Assembly (NCBI GenBank): GCA_002774085.1
Contig: PEZH01000009.1
Location: forward strand, 1 to 18,239
Origin: Candidatus Shapirobacteria bacterium CG09_land_8_20_14_0_10_38_17
Lineage (GTDB): Bacteria > Patescibacteriota > Microgenomatia > 0-14-0-10-38-17
Direction: 5' to 3'
DNA: 18,239 nucleotides
The notes beneath the pieces were generated by a model. It did not search any database. It saw only the letters and a program-made list of their open reading frames with translations, and was not told the origin of the DNA. Positions 1 to 6,794 of this stretch are shown here, in pieces (the stretch's first letter is position 1; the number at the start of each line of letters is the position of its first letter). A program made the translations under genes and the position numbers.

Positions 1-59
1 CATCCTGATGAAAATCAGGATCATTCTTCAGAAGATTCTGAATCAAGTTCAGAATGACG
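1..59. repeat. Palindromic intergenic repeat
   Basis: Two short inverted repeats lie side by side: ATCCTG/CAGGAT around an 8-nt loop, and ATTCTGAA/TTCAGAAT around a 5-nt loop, ending in GAATGACGG. The GTCATTCC/GGAATGAC-like ends match the palindromes at 3937 and 13590, so this is probably a partial or diverged member of the same dispersed family. No coding potential is seen. Confidence 0.55.
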
Positions 60-100
60 GTTACATTCAATCTACAACAATGTAACAATGTATTTCTCTT

Positions 101-153
101 GTCATTCTGGCTTGCTCTAGCCCTGTATCAAATGGTACAGGATCCAAGAATCC
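101..153. repeat. Nested-hairpin repeat, copy 1
   Basis: Begins GTCATTCTGGCTTGCT and contains an inner stem CCTGTA/TACAGG around TCAAATGG plus an outer stem ATTCTGG/CCAAGAAT with one bulge. A second copy lies at 13487-13537, in which the outer stem reads ATCCTGG/CCAGGAT. The arms changed together, which suggests that pairing is kept. The region 1-213 holds only these repeats and no gene. Confidence 0.65.
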
Positions 154-213
154 ACTGATCAATGTATCTATTTTAGTCTTAAGTGTGTTAAAATTCAAAT
201 ATTAGGCAGAGTT

Positions 214-286
214 GTCGCTGTAGCTTAATGGATAGAGCAGTCCCGTCCTAAGGGAAAGATTGGGAGTTCAACTCTCCCCAGCGACA
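214..286 (+). tRNA. tRNA-Arg (CCT)
   Basis: Full 73-nt cloverleaf. The acceptor stem GTCGCTG pairs with CAGCGAC, followed by discriminator A. The D-arm is GCTT..GAGC, the anticodon loop GTCCTAA gives anticodon CCT (reads AGG, arginine), and the T-arm is GGGAG TTCAACT CTCCC. CCA is not encoded. A hairpin with a U-run follows within 15 nt, so it appears to be a single-gene transcript. Confidence 0.95.
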
Positions 287-297
287 CAAAGCGGAAC

Positions 298-331
298 ACA
301 AAGCCCCGACCGTAATGTCTGGGTTTTTTAT
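298..331 (+). terminator. Rho-independent terminator after tRNA-Arg
   Basis: The inverted repeat AAGCCC..GAC / GTC..GGGTTT has one C:T mismatch around the loop CGTAAT and runs into TTTTTTA. It lies directly downstream of tRNA-Arg and in the right orientation for it. Confidence 0.65.
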
Positions 332-366
332 AGCGTAAAGTAAGTTATTATGTATAATTTTACTGT

Positions 367-1665
367 TTATTGAAGACTGACGGCGTAAAGATGAGGGAGT
401 TTTTTTTCACTGCCGTTAAGGGAAGTAGAAATAAGCAGGCTTTTTCCTGAAGGGAAAGGAAAGACAAAACTATTTTCGAAAGGTCCGGCATAAACAGTGA
501 TACGGTTGGTTCCATCATATTCAATGATTTCTACCTTCTCGCCTTTTTCAATTAAAAGTAAGTGTTTTGATGTAGGGAACCACCTTATTTCAATCTTTTC
601 GCTCTCTTCTTCTTTTAATATTAAGAAGTTTTTATCTTCTTTAAGGTCATAAAGATACCAATTTCCTAAAGCTAAATCTCTTTCTTCTTTTTGAGTAGAG
701 GCACCAATAATTTCTTTAGCAATTAATTTTTCTGGAATCTTAGCTGCCTCGGTAACTTTATAAAAAATTTTAGTCTCATCAGGAGAAAAAGTGGTCGCCT
801 GGCATTTTTCTTCAAGAATTATTTTCATTTCTTCGGGCAATTTGGAAAGTAATCCTTTTTTCTCCAACTCTTTTTCCTTTTCCCATTGCGCTATCGTTTT
901 TGATACTTGAGATGGGGAGGTGCTGATTATAGGGGGAGCAGTAAAATCGTAAGTTTGAGCTGTATCTAAAATGAAAAACTCTTTATTATCATCGTTTTGA
1001 AATGTTGTTAAAAGAATTTTTCGTGAATCAGGCGACCAATCAACTGTTGCTTGGTCAAAATTAAAATCCGAACGAGTTTTGACTAAAACACGGGGCTTGA
1101 ATGAACGTCCTAATGTTTTTTCCGTTAAATCAATAATGCCAACGCCAATTTCTTCTAAGGAGTCCGTGATTATGGGGGTAGTAGTATTTGTCTTGGCAGA
1201 TGATGAGGCAGTGTCAATATGAGAGGGAATAAAATAAATTGCCTTAGTACCGTCTGGAGATAAATTAAGATTGGCAATTTCGGTGAAGCCTAATGCTTTT
1301 AAATCAGGAGCCAAAGGGAAAAGGTAGGTATTGGTAGTGACGGCTACTTCCTTGTCAATTTGGAGATTTTTTTTCCAAGGAGAATAACCTGGTTTTTTGA
1401 TTTCTACTTTGTATTGGCCAGGTGGAAGGGGGATAGTTTGATCAGTAGCTGTTTTTAGCTTGTTATCAATCCATACTTGAGCGCCGTTAGGGATGGAATT
1501 AGCTACTAATAAACCAGTTGACTTAAGTTCTTTTTTAGTGAAATCAAAGCGGTACCCTCGAGCAAGAGCGCCAATTATGAAAGTGGTGAGAAGGACAAAT
1601 ATTAAAGTGGCGAAAGCAATCAGGGCTCTTTTTTGCGGTCTATTCATATTTTTTAAAGATATCAC
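367..1665 (-). CDS. Membrane-anchored PEGA-domain protein with TolB/WD40-like propeller
   Basis: A 432-aa protein. Residues 14-36 form one transmembrane helix (RALIAFATLIFVLLTTFIIG) after a basic N-terminus, so the body is likely extracytoplasmic. Residues about 50-117 fit a PEGA domain (IPNGAQVWIDNK, PPGQYKVEIKKPGYSPW). Residues about 120-430 carry propeller-type strands with recurring SPDGTKAIYF, SPDSRKILLT, SPDETKIFYK and FPTSKHLLLI. PEGA domains are known as surface-associated beta modules; substrate and partner are unknown. The longest reading starts at GTG (1665); an ATG seven codons in (1647) is an alternative, and neither has a clear Shine-Dalgarno. Divergent from mreB with only about 50-65 bp between, so promoters must be close together. 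Confidence 0.8.
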   Translation of the reverse strand: MISLKNMNRPQKRALIAFATLIFVLLTTFIIGALARGYRFDFTKKELKSTGLLVANSIPNGAQVWIDNKLKTATDQTIPLPPGQYKVEIKKPGYSPWKKNLQIDKEVAVTTNTYLFPLAPDLKALGFTEIANLNLSPDGTKAIYFIPSHIDTASSSAKTNTTTPIITDSLEEIGVGIIDLTEKTLGRSFKPRVLVKTRSDFNFDQATVDWSPDSRKILLTTFQNDDNKEFFILDTAQTYDFTAPPIISTSPSQVSKTIAQWEKEKELEKKGLLSKLPEEMKIILEEKCQATTFSPDETKIFYKVTEAAKIPEKLIAKEIIGASTQKEERDLALGNWYLYDLKEDKNFLILKEEESEKIEIRWFPTSKHLLLIEKGEKVEIIEYDGTNRITVYAGPFENSFVFPFPSGKSLLISTSLNGSEKKLPHLYAVSLQ

Positions 1666-1693
1666 GAGCAGGAGAAATATGCAAGTGGATAGA

Positions 1694-1702
1694 TGATATA
1701 AT
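1694..1702 (+). promoter_or_regulatory. Extended -10 promoter for mreB-tagA
   Basis: TGATATAAT is a perfect extended -10 (TGN then TATAAT, with the hexamer at 1697-1702). No good -35 box lies 16-18 bp upstream, as is usual for extended -10 promoters. Predicted start is near 1709, about 23 nt ahead of the mreB ATG at 1732. Confidence 0.6.
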
Positions 1703-1731
1703 GAATTTAAGCATTTTTGAAGATAATATTA

Positions 1732-2769
1732 ATGGATAGAAATATATCAAAGCTATTCCGAAAAAAATTTTCCCCTAGAAGTTTGGGGATTGATTTGGGG
1801 ACGGCCAATTCTTTGGTTTATCTTGAAGGGGAGGGGATAGTTTTAAATGAACCTACGGTAGTAGCGGTATCTTTTGATGATAATCGTGTGTTGGCAGTGG
1901 GGAGTGAGGCCAAAAAGATGTTGGGCAGAACTCCGGAGAATATAAATGCCTCTTGTCCTCTAAAAGAGGGTGTAATTGCTAATTACCGAATTACTGAGGC
2001 GATGATTCGCTATTTTATTAGAAAGATATTAGGTCCTCATTTTTTTAAGCCCGAGGCGATGATTTGTGTTCCCACAGGAGCGACTCAAGTTGAGCGACGG
2101 GCGGTTTTAACGGCCGCTCTTCAAGCGGGAGCAAAATCAGTTTATTTAATTGATGGGCCCCTGGCGGCGGCGCTTGGAGCACAAATGTCTATTGCGGAGG
2201 CTTCCGGGAGTATGATTGTCGATATTGGTGGGGGAGCGGTTGAAGTAGCTGTTATTGCCTTAGGGGGAGTAGTAGTTCACAATTCACTCCGAGTGGGGGG
2301 AAATAAAATTGATGAGGCAATTATGTCTTTTTTACGCAAGAATTATAATTTGATTATCGGTGACCAAACAGCAGAGGAGATAAAAATAAGGATTGGTTCA
2401 GCTCTTTTCTTAGATAAGGAAGAAAAAATGGAAATTAAGGGTAGAGACTCATTTTTAGGGTTACCAAAGTCGATGGAATTGACAATGACTGATATAGTTA
2501 AGGCGATTAAGCCGGTCTTAATGCAAATTGTGGGAGCAGTTAAAGATGTTTTGGAGGAAACGCCTCCTGAGTTGGCTAGAGATATTATTGATAAAGGGAT
2601 AGTGATGAGTGGAGGGACCAGTTTATTACGTAATTTGGATCAATTAATGACTCAAGAGACGGGGGTACCCTGTTTTGTTGCTCCTGACCCTATGCTTTGT
2701 GTAATTAAAGGAGTAGGAATAGCAATAGAAAATATTGATTTATATAAGGGATCGTTAACTAAGAGGTAA
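1732..2769 (+). CDS. mreB: Rod shape-determining protein MreB
   Basis: A 345-aa bacterial actin that polymerises under the membrane and guides lateral wall synthesis. The actin/Hsp70-type ATPase motifs are visible: phosphate-1 GIDLGTANSLVYL (residues 19-31), phosphate-2 MIVDIGGGAVEVAVIALGG near 156-174, and the adenosine motif GIVMSGGTSLLRNL near the C-terminus. Length equals that of typical MreB. The frame stays open to a TTG at 1717, but the ATG at 1732 aligns with the family start and sits 9 nt after GAAG; the first 15-18 residues (basic and hydrophobic) may bind membrane. tagA begins 1 bp after the stop, so the two are co-transcribed. A paralogue (Mbl/MreBH) cannot be excluded. Confidence 0.93.
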   Translation: MDRNISKLFRKKFSPRSLGIDLGTANSLVYLEGEGIVLNEPTVVAVSFDDNRVLAVGSEAKKMLGRTPENINASCPLKEGVIANYRITEAMIRYFIRKILGPHFFKPEAMICVPTGATQVERRAVLTAALQAGAKSVYLIDGPLAAALGAQMSIAEASGSMIVDIGGGAVEVAVIALGGVVVHNSLRVGGNKIDEAIMSFLRKNYNLIIGDQTAEEIKIRIGSALFLDKEEKMEIKGRDSFLGLPKSMELTMTDIVKAIKPVLMQIVGAVKDVLEETPPELARDIIDKGIVMSGGTSLLRNLDQLMTQETGVPCFVAPDPMLCVIKGVGIAIENIDLYKGSLTKR

Positions 2770-2770
2770 T

Positions 2771-3535
2771 ATGAGTAAGAAAAATGAGCGAGTGAACATT
2801 TTAGGGGTGAGGTTTAATGGGGATAGCGAAAATAAGATGTTGGAGAAAATAGGGAAAATGGTTGAAGATGATAAACAACATTATATTGTTACGCCTAATC
2901 CGGAGATTGTTATGGCCGCTCAGAAGGATAAAAGGTTTAGACGTATTTTGAACAGGGCTGATTTGATCGTTCCCGACGGCGTTGGTATTATTTGGGCTTC
3001 GCAAATTCTCTATGGTGTTAGCGGCAGGATTTCTAAGCGAATTGCGGGGGTGGATTTAATGGAAGAAATTTGTTACTTAGCTACTCGTCAAGGGTGGTCG
3101 GTATTTTTTTTAGGGGCTCGCCGGGGAGTAGCCGATAAATGTGCTCGGGAGTTACAAAATCGGTATTCAGGTTTGTTAGTAACAGGGACATATTCTGGGA
3201 GAGCGGAGCCAAAATACGATGAAAAAGTTAGAAAAAAGATTTTAAATTTGATTGGAGAGGCGAAAATAGATTTTCTTTTTGTTGCTTATGGAGGGAAGCG
3301 GCAAGAGAAATGGATAATACGAAATTTACCTAAACTTCCTGTAAAAATAGCTATGGGGGTAGGAGGGTCTTTTGATTTTATTAGCGGTCAGGTTAAACGA
3401 GCTCCTCAATGGATGCAAAAGTTCGGTTTAGAGTGGTTTTGGCGTTTGATTTGCCAACCTTGGCGATGGAAACGTCAATTAGTGCTATTTTCTTTTGTAT
3501 TAGCTGTTCTGAAAGCTAAATTTTTTGGAAAATAA
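2771..3535 (+). CDS. WecG/TagA/CpsF-family glycosyltransferase
   Basis: A 254-aa member of GT26, which adds N-acetylmannosamine or a related sugar to an undecaprenyl-linked intermediate in teichoic acid or capsule/exopolysaccharide synthesis. Family motifs seen: VTPNPEIVMAAQKD (around 40-53), ADLIVPDGVGIIWAS (around 64-78) with the conserved Asp, GWSVFFLGAR, and the C-terminal FVAYGGKRQEKWI / MGVGGSFDFISGQVKRAPQWMQKFGLEWFWRL block. Length is usual for the family. AGAGG at the end of mreB serves as ribosome site; the start is 1 bp after the mreB stop, implying translational coupling. Pairing with mreB suggests envelope polysaccharide assembly tied to cell elongation. The exact sugar cannot be told from sequence. 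Confidence 0.88.
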   Translation: MSKKNERVNILGVRFNGDSENKMLEKIGKMVEDDKQHYIVTPNPEIVMAAQKDKRFRRILNRADLIVPDGVGIIWASQILYGVSGRISKRIAGVDLMEEICYLATRQGWSVFFLGARRGVADKCARELQNRYSGLLVTGTYSGRAEPKYDEKVRKKILNLIGEAKIDFLFVAYGGKRQEKWIIRNLPKLPVKIAMGVGGSFDFISGQVKRAPQWMQKFGLEWFWRLICQPWRWKRQLVLFSFVLAVLKAKFFGK

Positions 3536-3538
3536 ATC

Positions 3539-3775
3539 TTACTTCTTTTCTTCTATTCCCAATAACCAAAGAACTTGTTCTTTGCGATAGCGTCGGTCTC
3601 CACGAGAATTGATACGGATGGCAGGAAGTTTACCTCTTTTCCCCCATCGCTTTATGGTAAGGGGTGAAACCCGTAGCAACTCGGCTACCTCGCGGACGGT
3701 GAGAAGGTCAGGTAGATTATCCAGGGAAGTTTTTGATTTGTTTTTAAGTGTGGCCATTTTTGAGTTATAGGACAT
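3539..3775 (-). CDS. Small HTH DNA-binding protein (excisionase/MerR-like)
   Basis: 78 aa. Residues about 21-70 form an HTH_17/excisionase-type winged helix: LLTVREVAELLRVSPLTIKRW is the turn-helix pair, and GKLPAIRINSRGDRRYRKEQV is the wing with the typical R-x-Y. The N-terminus is short and basic. Such proteins bind specific DNA sites as transcription factors or recombination directionality factors; no integrase is nearby, so a regulator is more likely. Its stop lies 3 bp from the convergent tagA stop. ATG at 3775 or seven codons later (3757). The promoter upstream is strong. Confidence 0.8.
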   Translation of the reverse strand: MSYNSKMATLKNKSKTSLDNLPDLLTVREVAELLRVSPLTIKRWGKRGKLPAIRINSRGDRRYRKEQVLWLLGIEEKK

Positions 3776-3797
3776 TTTTTTACATTTTCTATTTAAG

Positions 3798-3827
3798 ACT
3801 ATATCAAAGTATTGATTAGTTTGTCAA
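3798..3827 (-). promoter_or_regulatory. Sigma70-type promoter of the HTH gene
   Basis: On the minus strand a perfect -35 TTGACA (3822-3827) and -10 TATAGT (3798-3803) are separated by 18 bp. The predicted transcript starts near 3791, leaving about 16 nt before the ATG at 3775. Confidence 0.65.
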
Positions 3828-3936
3828 GAGGAAAATTTATTTTTTAAAAAAACGAGGCTCAATTGACATAATTTGAGGGATTAAAAAATGTTAGTTGCTA
3901 TTTTGTTATACTAAAAAGTGATTTAAAACAACTCAA

Positions 3937-4280
3937 TGTCATTCCTGATCTGACCAGCCTCGCCGATGAGGCGGGCCAGCCTCATCGGCTAGGGAAGAAT
4001 CCCATTTTATTTGTCCTATCCGTCTTATTTGTCTTATTCGTCCTATCTTTCCTAATCTGTGCGCTTCGCTTACCAGCCAGCCTCGCCGGCTAGGCGGGAA
4101 TGACGGGTTAGTAGTTCTTGTTCTTTATTCCCAGAAAGCGATCCGCCCGCTGGCGGGGAAGAATCCCATTTTATTTGTCCTATCCGTCTTATTTGTCTTA
4201 TTCGTCCTATCTTTCCTAATCTGTCCTATCAGATTTAGAAAATTGTCCCGCCACAGCGGGATCCCGCCATGGGCGGGAAA
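3937..4280. repeat. Intergenic cluster of palindromes and 9-bp-phased repeats
   Basis: Gene-free. From left to right it holds TGTCATTCC, a perfect 10-bp hairpin CCGATGAGGC/GCCTCATCGG (3963-3972/3979-3988), one partial phased-repeat copy (about 3993-4059), a GCCTCGCCGGCTAGGCGGGAATGACGG end, the palindrome-like CCGCCCGCTGGCGG (4143-4156), a full phased-repeat copy (4155-4244), then CCCGC/GCGGG (4247-4260) and CCCGCCatgGGCGGG (4263-4277). The units look like serial insertions of a few element types. The GC-rich hairpins could also stop transcription from either side. Confidence 0.75.
4155..4244 (+). repeat. 9-bp-phased repeat, full copy 1
   Basis: GGGGAAGAATCCCATTTTA is followed by 9-bp units of the form T-Y-Y-GTC-Y-TA (TTTGTCCTA, TCCGTCTTA, TTTGTCTTA, TTCGTCCTA), then TCTTTCCTAATCTGTCCTATC and AGATTTAGAAAATTG. 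By eye it is identical to the copy at 6203-6293, and its first about 67 bp match 3993-4059. All copies have the same orientation on the + strand. Confidence 0.85.
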
Positions 4281-4316
4281 AATTAGAAATTTAAATAAGG
4301 TCGTGGGTTTTTATTA

Positions 4317-4346
4317 TTGACATTAGTGAGTGTCTGTGGTAAAAAT
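4317..4346 (+). promoter_or_regulatory. Promoter of the rplJ operon
   Basis: Perfect -35 TTGACA (4317-4322), 17-bp spacer, then an A-rich -10 TAAAAA(T) at 4340-4346, preceded by TGTGG. The predicted start near 4352 is just ahead of the L10-leader fold and right after the repeat cluster. Confidence 0.6.
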
Positions 4347-4357
4347 AAAACAATTCA

Positions 4358-4461
4358 TCCAAAGACAGTAGGTGCCTCTTTTTTGAGGCTTAATTCCCTA
4401 CCGAGGTGGTTGTTAGGGTTAATTTTTTTAAAGAACACCTCGGTTATAGAGGTGTTTTTTT
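4358..4461 (+). promoter_or_regulatory. Ribosomal protein L10 leader with attenuator
   Basis: Matches the known L10-leader architecture. GTAGG (4368-4372) pairs with CCTAC (4397-4401), enclosing hairpin GCCTC/GAGGC (4374-4378/4385-4389) and the internal loop expected to bind L10 or L10-L12. Downstream, AACACCTC (4434-4441) pairs with GAGGTGTT (4449-4456) followed by a U-run: an intrinsic terminator. CCGAGGTG (4401-4408) can instead pair with CACCTCGG (4436-4443) as an antiterminator. Excess L10 is expected to hold the 4397-4401 pairing and so favour termination. GAGGTG in the terminator's 3' arm is also the rplJ Shine-Dalgarno, 7 nt before ATG. Confidence 0.85.
4434..4461 (+). terminator. Conditional terminator in the L10 leader
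   Basis: Perfect 8-bp stem AACACCTC/GAGGTGTT with loop GGTTATA and a T-run reaching the rplJ start codon. It competes with the antiterminator pairing 4401-4408/4436-4443. Confidence 0.75.
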
Positions 4462-4998
4462 ATGGTTAGCCAAACTAAGATTTACGAAGTAGAGAATTTG
4501 AAAGCCAAATTGAAGGATGCTAAAAGTGTGTTTTTGACTGATTATCAGGGCTTAGACGCTAATTCCTTAAACAGTTTGCGTCAGGAGGTTAAGAAGACAG
4601 GAGGAGATTTGTTTGTGGTGAAAAATAGTCTTTTTAAAAGAGCTATTTCTGGTTTGGGGCTTAATTTTGATGAACAGATTTTTACAGGGCCAGCAGCTTG
4701 TTTATTAGGAGTGGAAGATGAAATTTCTTCCTTAAAAAAAGCATATCAATTTTTGGAGGGGTTTGGGAAAAATTCTTTTAAGGTAGGAGTGCTATTAGAC
4801 AACAAACAGGTTTTAAATGGGGATGAAATAGCGCGATTAGCTAATTTGCCGTCGTTGACAGCATTAAGAGCAATGTTGGCGGGAGAGTTAACCAATATAT
4901 TTAAGCAATTACTATTTAATCTTAATAGTCCGCTACAAAGAATGATGCTGATTTTGCGAGAATTAAAGAATTCTCATAATGAGGAGGTGAATGATTGA
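4462..4998 (+). CDS. rplJ: 50S ribosomal protein L10
   Basis: 178 aa, family-typical length. L10 is the base of the L12 stalk that recruits translation GTPases. The N-terminal globular domain is clear (SVFLTDYQGLDANSLNSLRQEVKK, VVKNSLFKRAI, FTGPAACLLG), and the C-terminal helix (about 135-178, LTNIFKQLLFNLNSPLQRMMLILRELK) is the L12-dimer docking helix. The Shine-Dalgarno GAGGTG is within the leader terminator. The stop TGA overlaps the rplL ATG by one base (TGATG) and the end of rplJ carries GAGGAGGTGA, the ribosome site for rplL. Likely autoregulated through the leader. Confidence 0.96.
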   Translation: MVSQTKIYEVENLKAKLKDAKSVFLTDYQGLDANSLNSLRQEVKKTGGDLFVVKNSLFKRAISGLGLNFDEQIFTGPAACLLGVEDEISSLKKAYQFLEGFGKNSFKVGVLLDNKQVLNGDEIARLANLPSLTALRAMLAGELTNIFKQLLFNLNSPLQRMMLILRELKNSHNEEVND

Positions 4999-5291
4999 TG
5001 GATAAAGAGAAAAGAAGTTTGACAAAAAAGCTGGAAAGCTTAATAGAAGAAATTAGCCAACTTTCTGTGTTGGAATTAGCCGATTTAGTAAAGGCATTAG
5101 AGGATAAATTTGGTGTTTCGGCGGTGATGACGATGCCCGCTTCTGCTGTTGCCTCTGAGCAGGGAGTAAAAGAGAACGAGGAGGTTGCTGAAAAGTCTGT
5201 TTATACGGTGGTTTTGTCAGAAGCTGGTAGTAATAAGATTGCGGTAATCAAGGTAGTCCGTAATCTAAATCAAGAGTTGGGTTTGAAATAA
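4998..5291 (+). CDS. rplL: 50S ribosomal protein L7/L12, N-terminal part ending at an in-frame TAA
   Basis: Stalk protein that binds EF-G and EF-Tu. Residues about 1-35 are the L10-binding dimer domain (SVLELADLVKALEDKFGVSA), then a hinge (about 36-65), then the start of the C-terminal domain (YTVVLSEAGSNKIAVIKVVRNLNQELGLK). At codon 98 the frame meets TAA (5289-5291) exactly where the conserved GLKEAKDLV motif has Glu; the rest of the domain (AKDLVESAP...KKLEEAGAKVELK) continues in the same frame to TAA at 5406-5408. Full length would be 136 aa. A single GAA-to-TAA change explains it. The ATG at 4998 has a strong AGGAGG. Because rplL is essential, an error or a strain variant is more likely than a true null. 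Confidence 0.92.
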   Translation: MDKEKRSLTKKLESLIEEISQLSVLELADLVKALEDKFGVSAVMTMPASAVASEQGVKENEEVAEKSVYTVVLSEAGSNKIAVIKVVRNLNQELGLK

Positions 5292-5408
5292 GCTAAAGAT
5301 TTAGTGGAGAGTGCCCCAGTGGAGGTTTTGAAAGATGCCAAAAAAGAAGATGCCGAAGCGGCTAAGAAAAAATTAGAGGAAGCAGGGGCAAAAGTGGAAT
5401 TAAAGTAA
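5292..5408 (+). pseudogene. rplL: C-terminal remainder of rplL after the nonsense codon
   Basis: 38 codons in the same frame as rplL with no ATG at its head. They encode the last helices and strand of the L12 C-terminal domain, ending EEAGAKVELK as in ordinary L12. These helices include the surface that contacts the GTPase factors. Sequence and frame are otherwise intact, so the interruption must be recent or artefactual. secE starts 3 bp after the final stop. Confidence 0.85.
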
Positions 5409-5411
5409 ACT

Positions 5412-5597
5412 ATGAAAAGCCCTAAAGAGTTTTTATTGGAAGTACAAAACGAACTTAGGAAAGTTTCTCGGCCTAATAAGCAAGTAGTGATTAATTTGAC
5501 ATTGGTAGTGATTTTTGTTTCTGTTTTGGCGGGGTTATTTTTAACAGGGATAGATTTTATTTTTGATAAGTTTATGAGGTTAATTTTAGGTAAGTGA
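5412..5597 (+). CDS. secE: Preprotein translocase subunit SecE
   Basis: 61 aa, the short one-helix form of SecE that clamps SecY in the Sec channel. The N-terminal amphipathic helix has the conserved pattern FLLEVQNELRKVSRPNKQ, followed by one transmembrane helix (about 28-48, NLTLVVIFVSVLAGLFLTGI) and a short tail. It lies between rplL and nusG; secE-nusG adjacency is nearly universal in bacteria. TGA stop, 7 bp before nusG. Confidence 0.93.
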   Translation: MKSPKEFLLEVQNELRKVSRPNKQVVINLTLVVIFVSVLAGLFLTGIDFIFDKFMRLILGK

Positions 5598-5604
5598 AAG
5601 AATT

Positions 5605-6180
5605 ATGGAAGCTAAAAAACTTTTAAATTATTGGGTTATTAATAAAGAAAGCAACCCTAAGGCATGTTGGTATATTTTACATACTTACTCTGGGTATGAA
5701 CAAAGAGTAACTCGGGTTTTACAACAGAGAATTAGGTCTTTTAAGCAGGAGGATAAGTTTTTTGAAATTTTAATCCCTACTGAAAAAAAGATGCAAATTC
5801 GGGGGGGAAAGCGCTTTACTAAAGAGGAGATGCTTTTCCCGGGCTATATCTTTATTAAGATGATATTGGATGATAGTTCATGGGTAGTGGCGCGAGAGAC
5901 ACAGGGAGTAACCGGTTTTGTGGGCGTGGAGGATAAGCCTACTCCGGTTATTAATAAAGAAGTAAGGGCAATTAAGCAATATTTATTAGTTGAAAAACCA
6001 AAATTCAAAGTAAGTTTTTCTGTTGGTGAAGCAGTAAAAATTATTGATGGCCCTTTTGTTGATTTTTTAGGAACGATCGATTCAATTGATAAAGAAAAGG
6101 GAAAGTTAAAAGTGATGGTTTCTATTTTTGGACGAGAGACGCCGGTGGAGTTGGATTTCTTGCAAGTAAGAAAAATATAA
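5605..6180 (+). CDS. nusG: Transcription termination/antitermination protein NusG
   Basis: 191 aa. Residues about 20-125 form the NGN domain that binds RNA polymerase (WYILHTYSGYEQRV, FPGYIFIKM, GVTGFVG), and residues about 140-191 form the KOW domain (VGEAVKIIDGPFVDFLGTI, IFGRETPVELDFLQVRKI), which contacts Rho or ribosomal protein S10. A tail of about 20 residues precedes the NGN domain (MEAKKLLNYWVINKESNPKA), slightly longer than usual; no better internal start exists. secE lies 7 bp upstream. Downstream a repeat copy separates it from rplK, where the cluster is usually tight. Confidence 0.95.
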   Translation: MEAKKLLNYWVINKESNPKACWYILHTYSGYEQRVTRVLQQRIRSFKQEDKFFEILIPTEKKMQIRGGKRFTKEEMLFPGYIFIKMILDDSSWVVARETQGVTGFVGVEDKPTPVINKEVRAIKQYLLVEKPKFKVSFSVGEAVKIIDGPFVDFLGTIDSIDKEKGKLKVMVSIFGRETPVELDFLQVRKI

Positions 6181-6202
6181 AGAGCTCAATCCACCAGCCG
6201 GC

Positions 6203-6293
6203 GGGGAAGAATCCCATTTTATTTGTCCTATCCGTCTTATTTGTCTTATTCGTCCTATCTTTCCTAATCTGTCCTATCAGATTTAGAAAATTG
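6203..6293 (+). repeat. 9-bp-phased repeat, full copy 2
   Basis: Appears identical base for base to 4155-4244, including the AGATTTAGAAAATTG end, and sits between nusG and rplK inside an otherwise compact ribosomal operon. It is preceded by a short CCAGCCGGCGG palindrome remnant (6194-6204) as copy 1 is preceded by CCCGCTGGCGG, so the palindrome and phased array seem to move together. AT-rich filler (6294-6368) follows up to rplK. Confidence 0.85.
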
Positions 6294-6368
6294 AAAATTT
6301 AATGAAAATTAAAAATTAATTTAGGCTAATCCTTTGTTCTTTTAGTCTTAATTATTAATCGTGTAGAT

Positions 6369-6794
6369 ATGGCTAAGAAAATAATATCTAAAATTAAGCT
6401 TAATCTTCCCGCCGGTGAAGCAACGCCGGCCCCTCCTGTTGGTCCCGTATTGGGGCAACATGGTATTCCCATTATGGATTTTGTTAAAGAATATAATGCG
6501 CGCACTGCCGATAAAAAGGGCAACGTTATTCCGGTAGTAATTACTGTTTATGAAGATCATAGTTTTGATTTTGTTACTAAGCTTTCTCCCGTGTCCGATT
6601 TAATTAAGAAAGAATTGGGATTGAAGAAAGGCGCCAGCGAGACGGGTAGAGAAATAATAGGAACGCTTAGCAATATTCAAATAGAAAAGATAGCTAAAGA
6701 TAAAATGATTGATTTGAATACTACCGATTTAGGGGCAGCTAAGAAAATAGTGGCTGGTGTTGCCAAAAGTATGGGGGTGGGAATCGATGGGTAA
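6369..6794 (+). CDS. rplK: 50S ribosomal protein L11
   Basis: 141 aa, standard length. L11 forms the GTPase-associated base with 23S rRNA. Motifs: IKLNLPAGEATPAPPVGPVLGQHGIPIMDFVKEYN (N-terminal domain with the thiostrepton-site prolines), then the RNA-binding C-terminal domain with KGASETGREIIGTLSNIQIEKIAKDKMIDLNTTDL and the final AKSMGV.G. The stop is overlapped by the rplA ATG. No clear Shine-Dalgarno precedes the ATG. Confidence 0.97.
   Translation: MAKKIISKIKLNLPAGEATPAPPVGPVLGQHGIPIMDFVKEYNARTADKKGNVIPVVITVYEDHSFDFVTKLSPVSDLIKKELGLKKGASETGREIIGTLSNIQIEKIAKDKMIDLNTTDLGAAKKIVAGVAKSMGVGIDG

Noticed and set aside
3863..3891. TTGACA at 3863 as a second promoter toward the repeat cluster
   Set aside because: No -10-like hexamer lies 16-18 bp downstream.
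5289..5291. Alternative genetic code to explain the rplL stop
   Set aside because: TAA ends several intact genes here (mreB, nusG, rplK, rplA), and TGA also ends genes (rplJ, secE, fmt), so neither codon is generally recoded.
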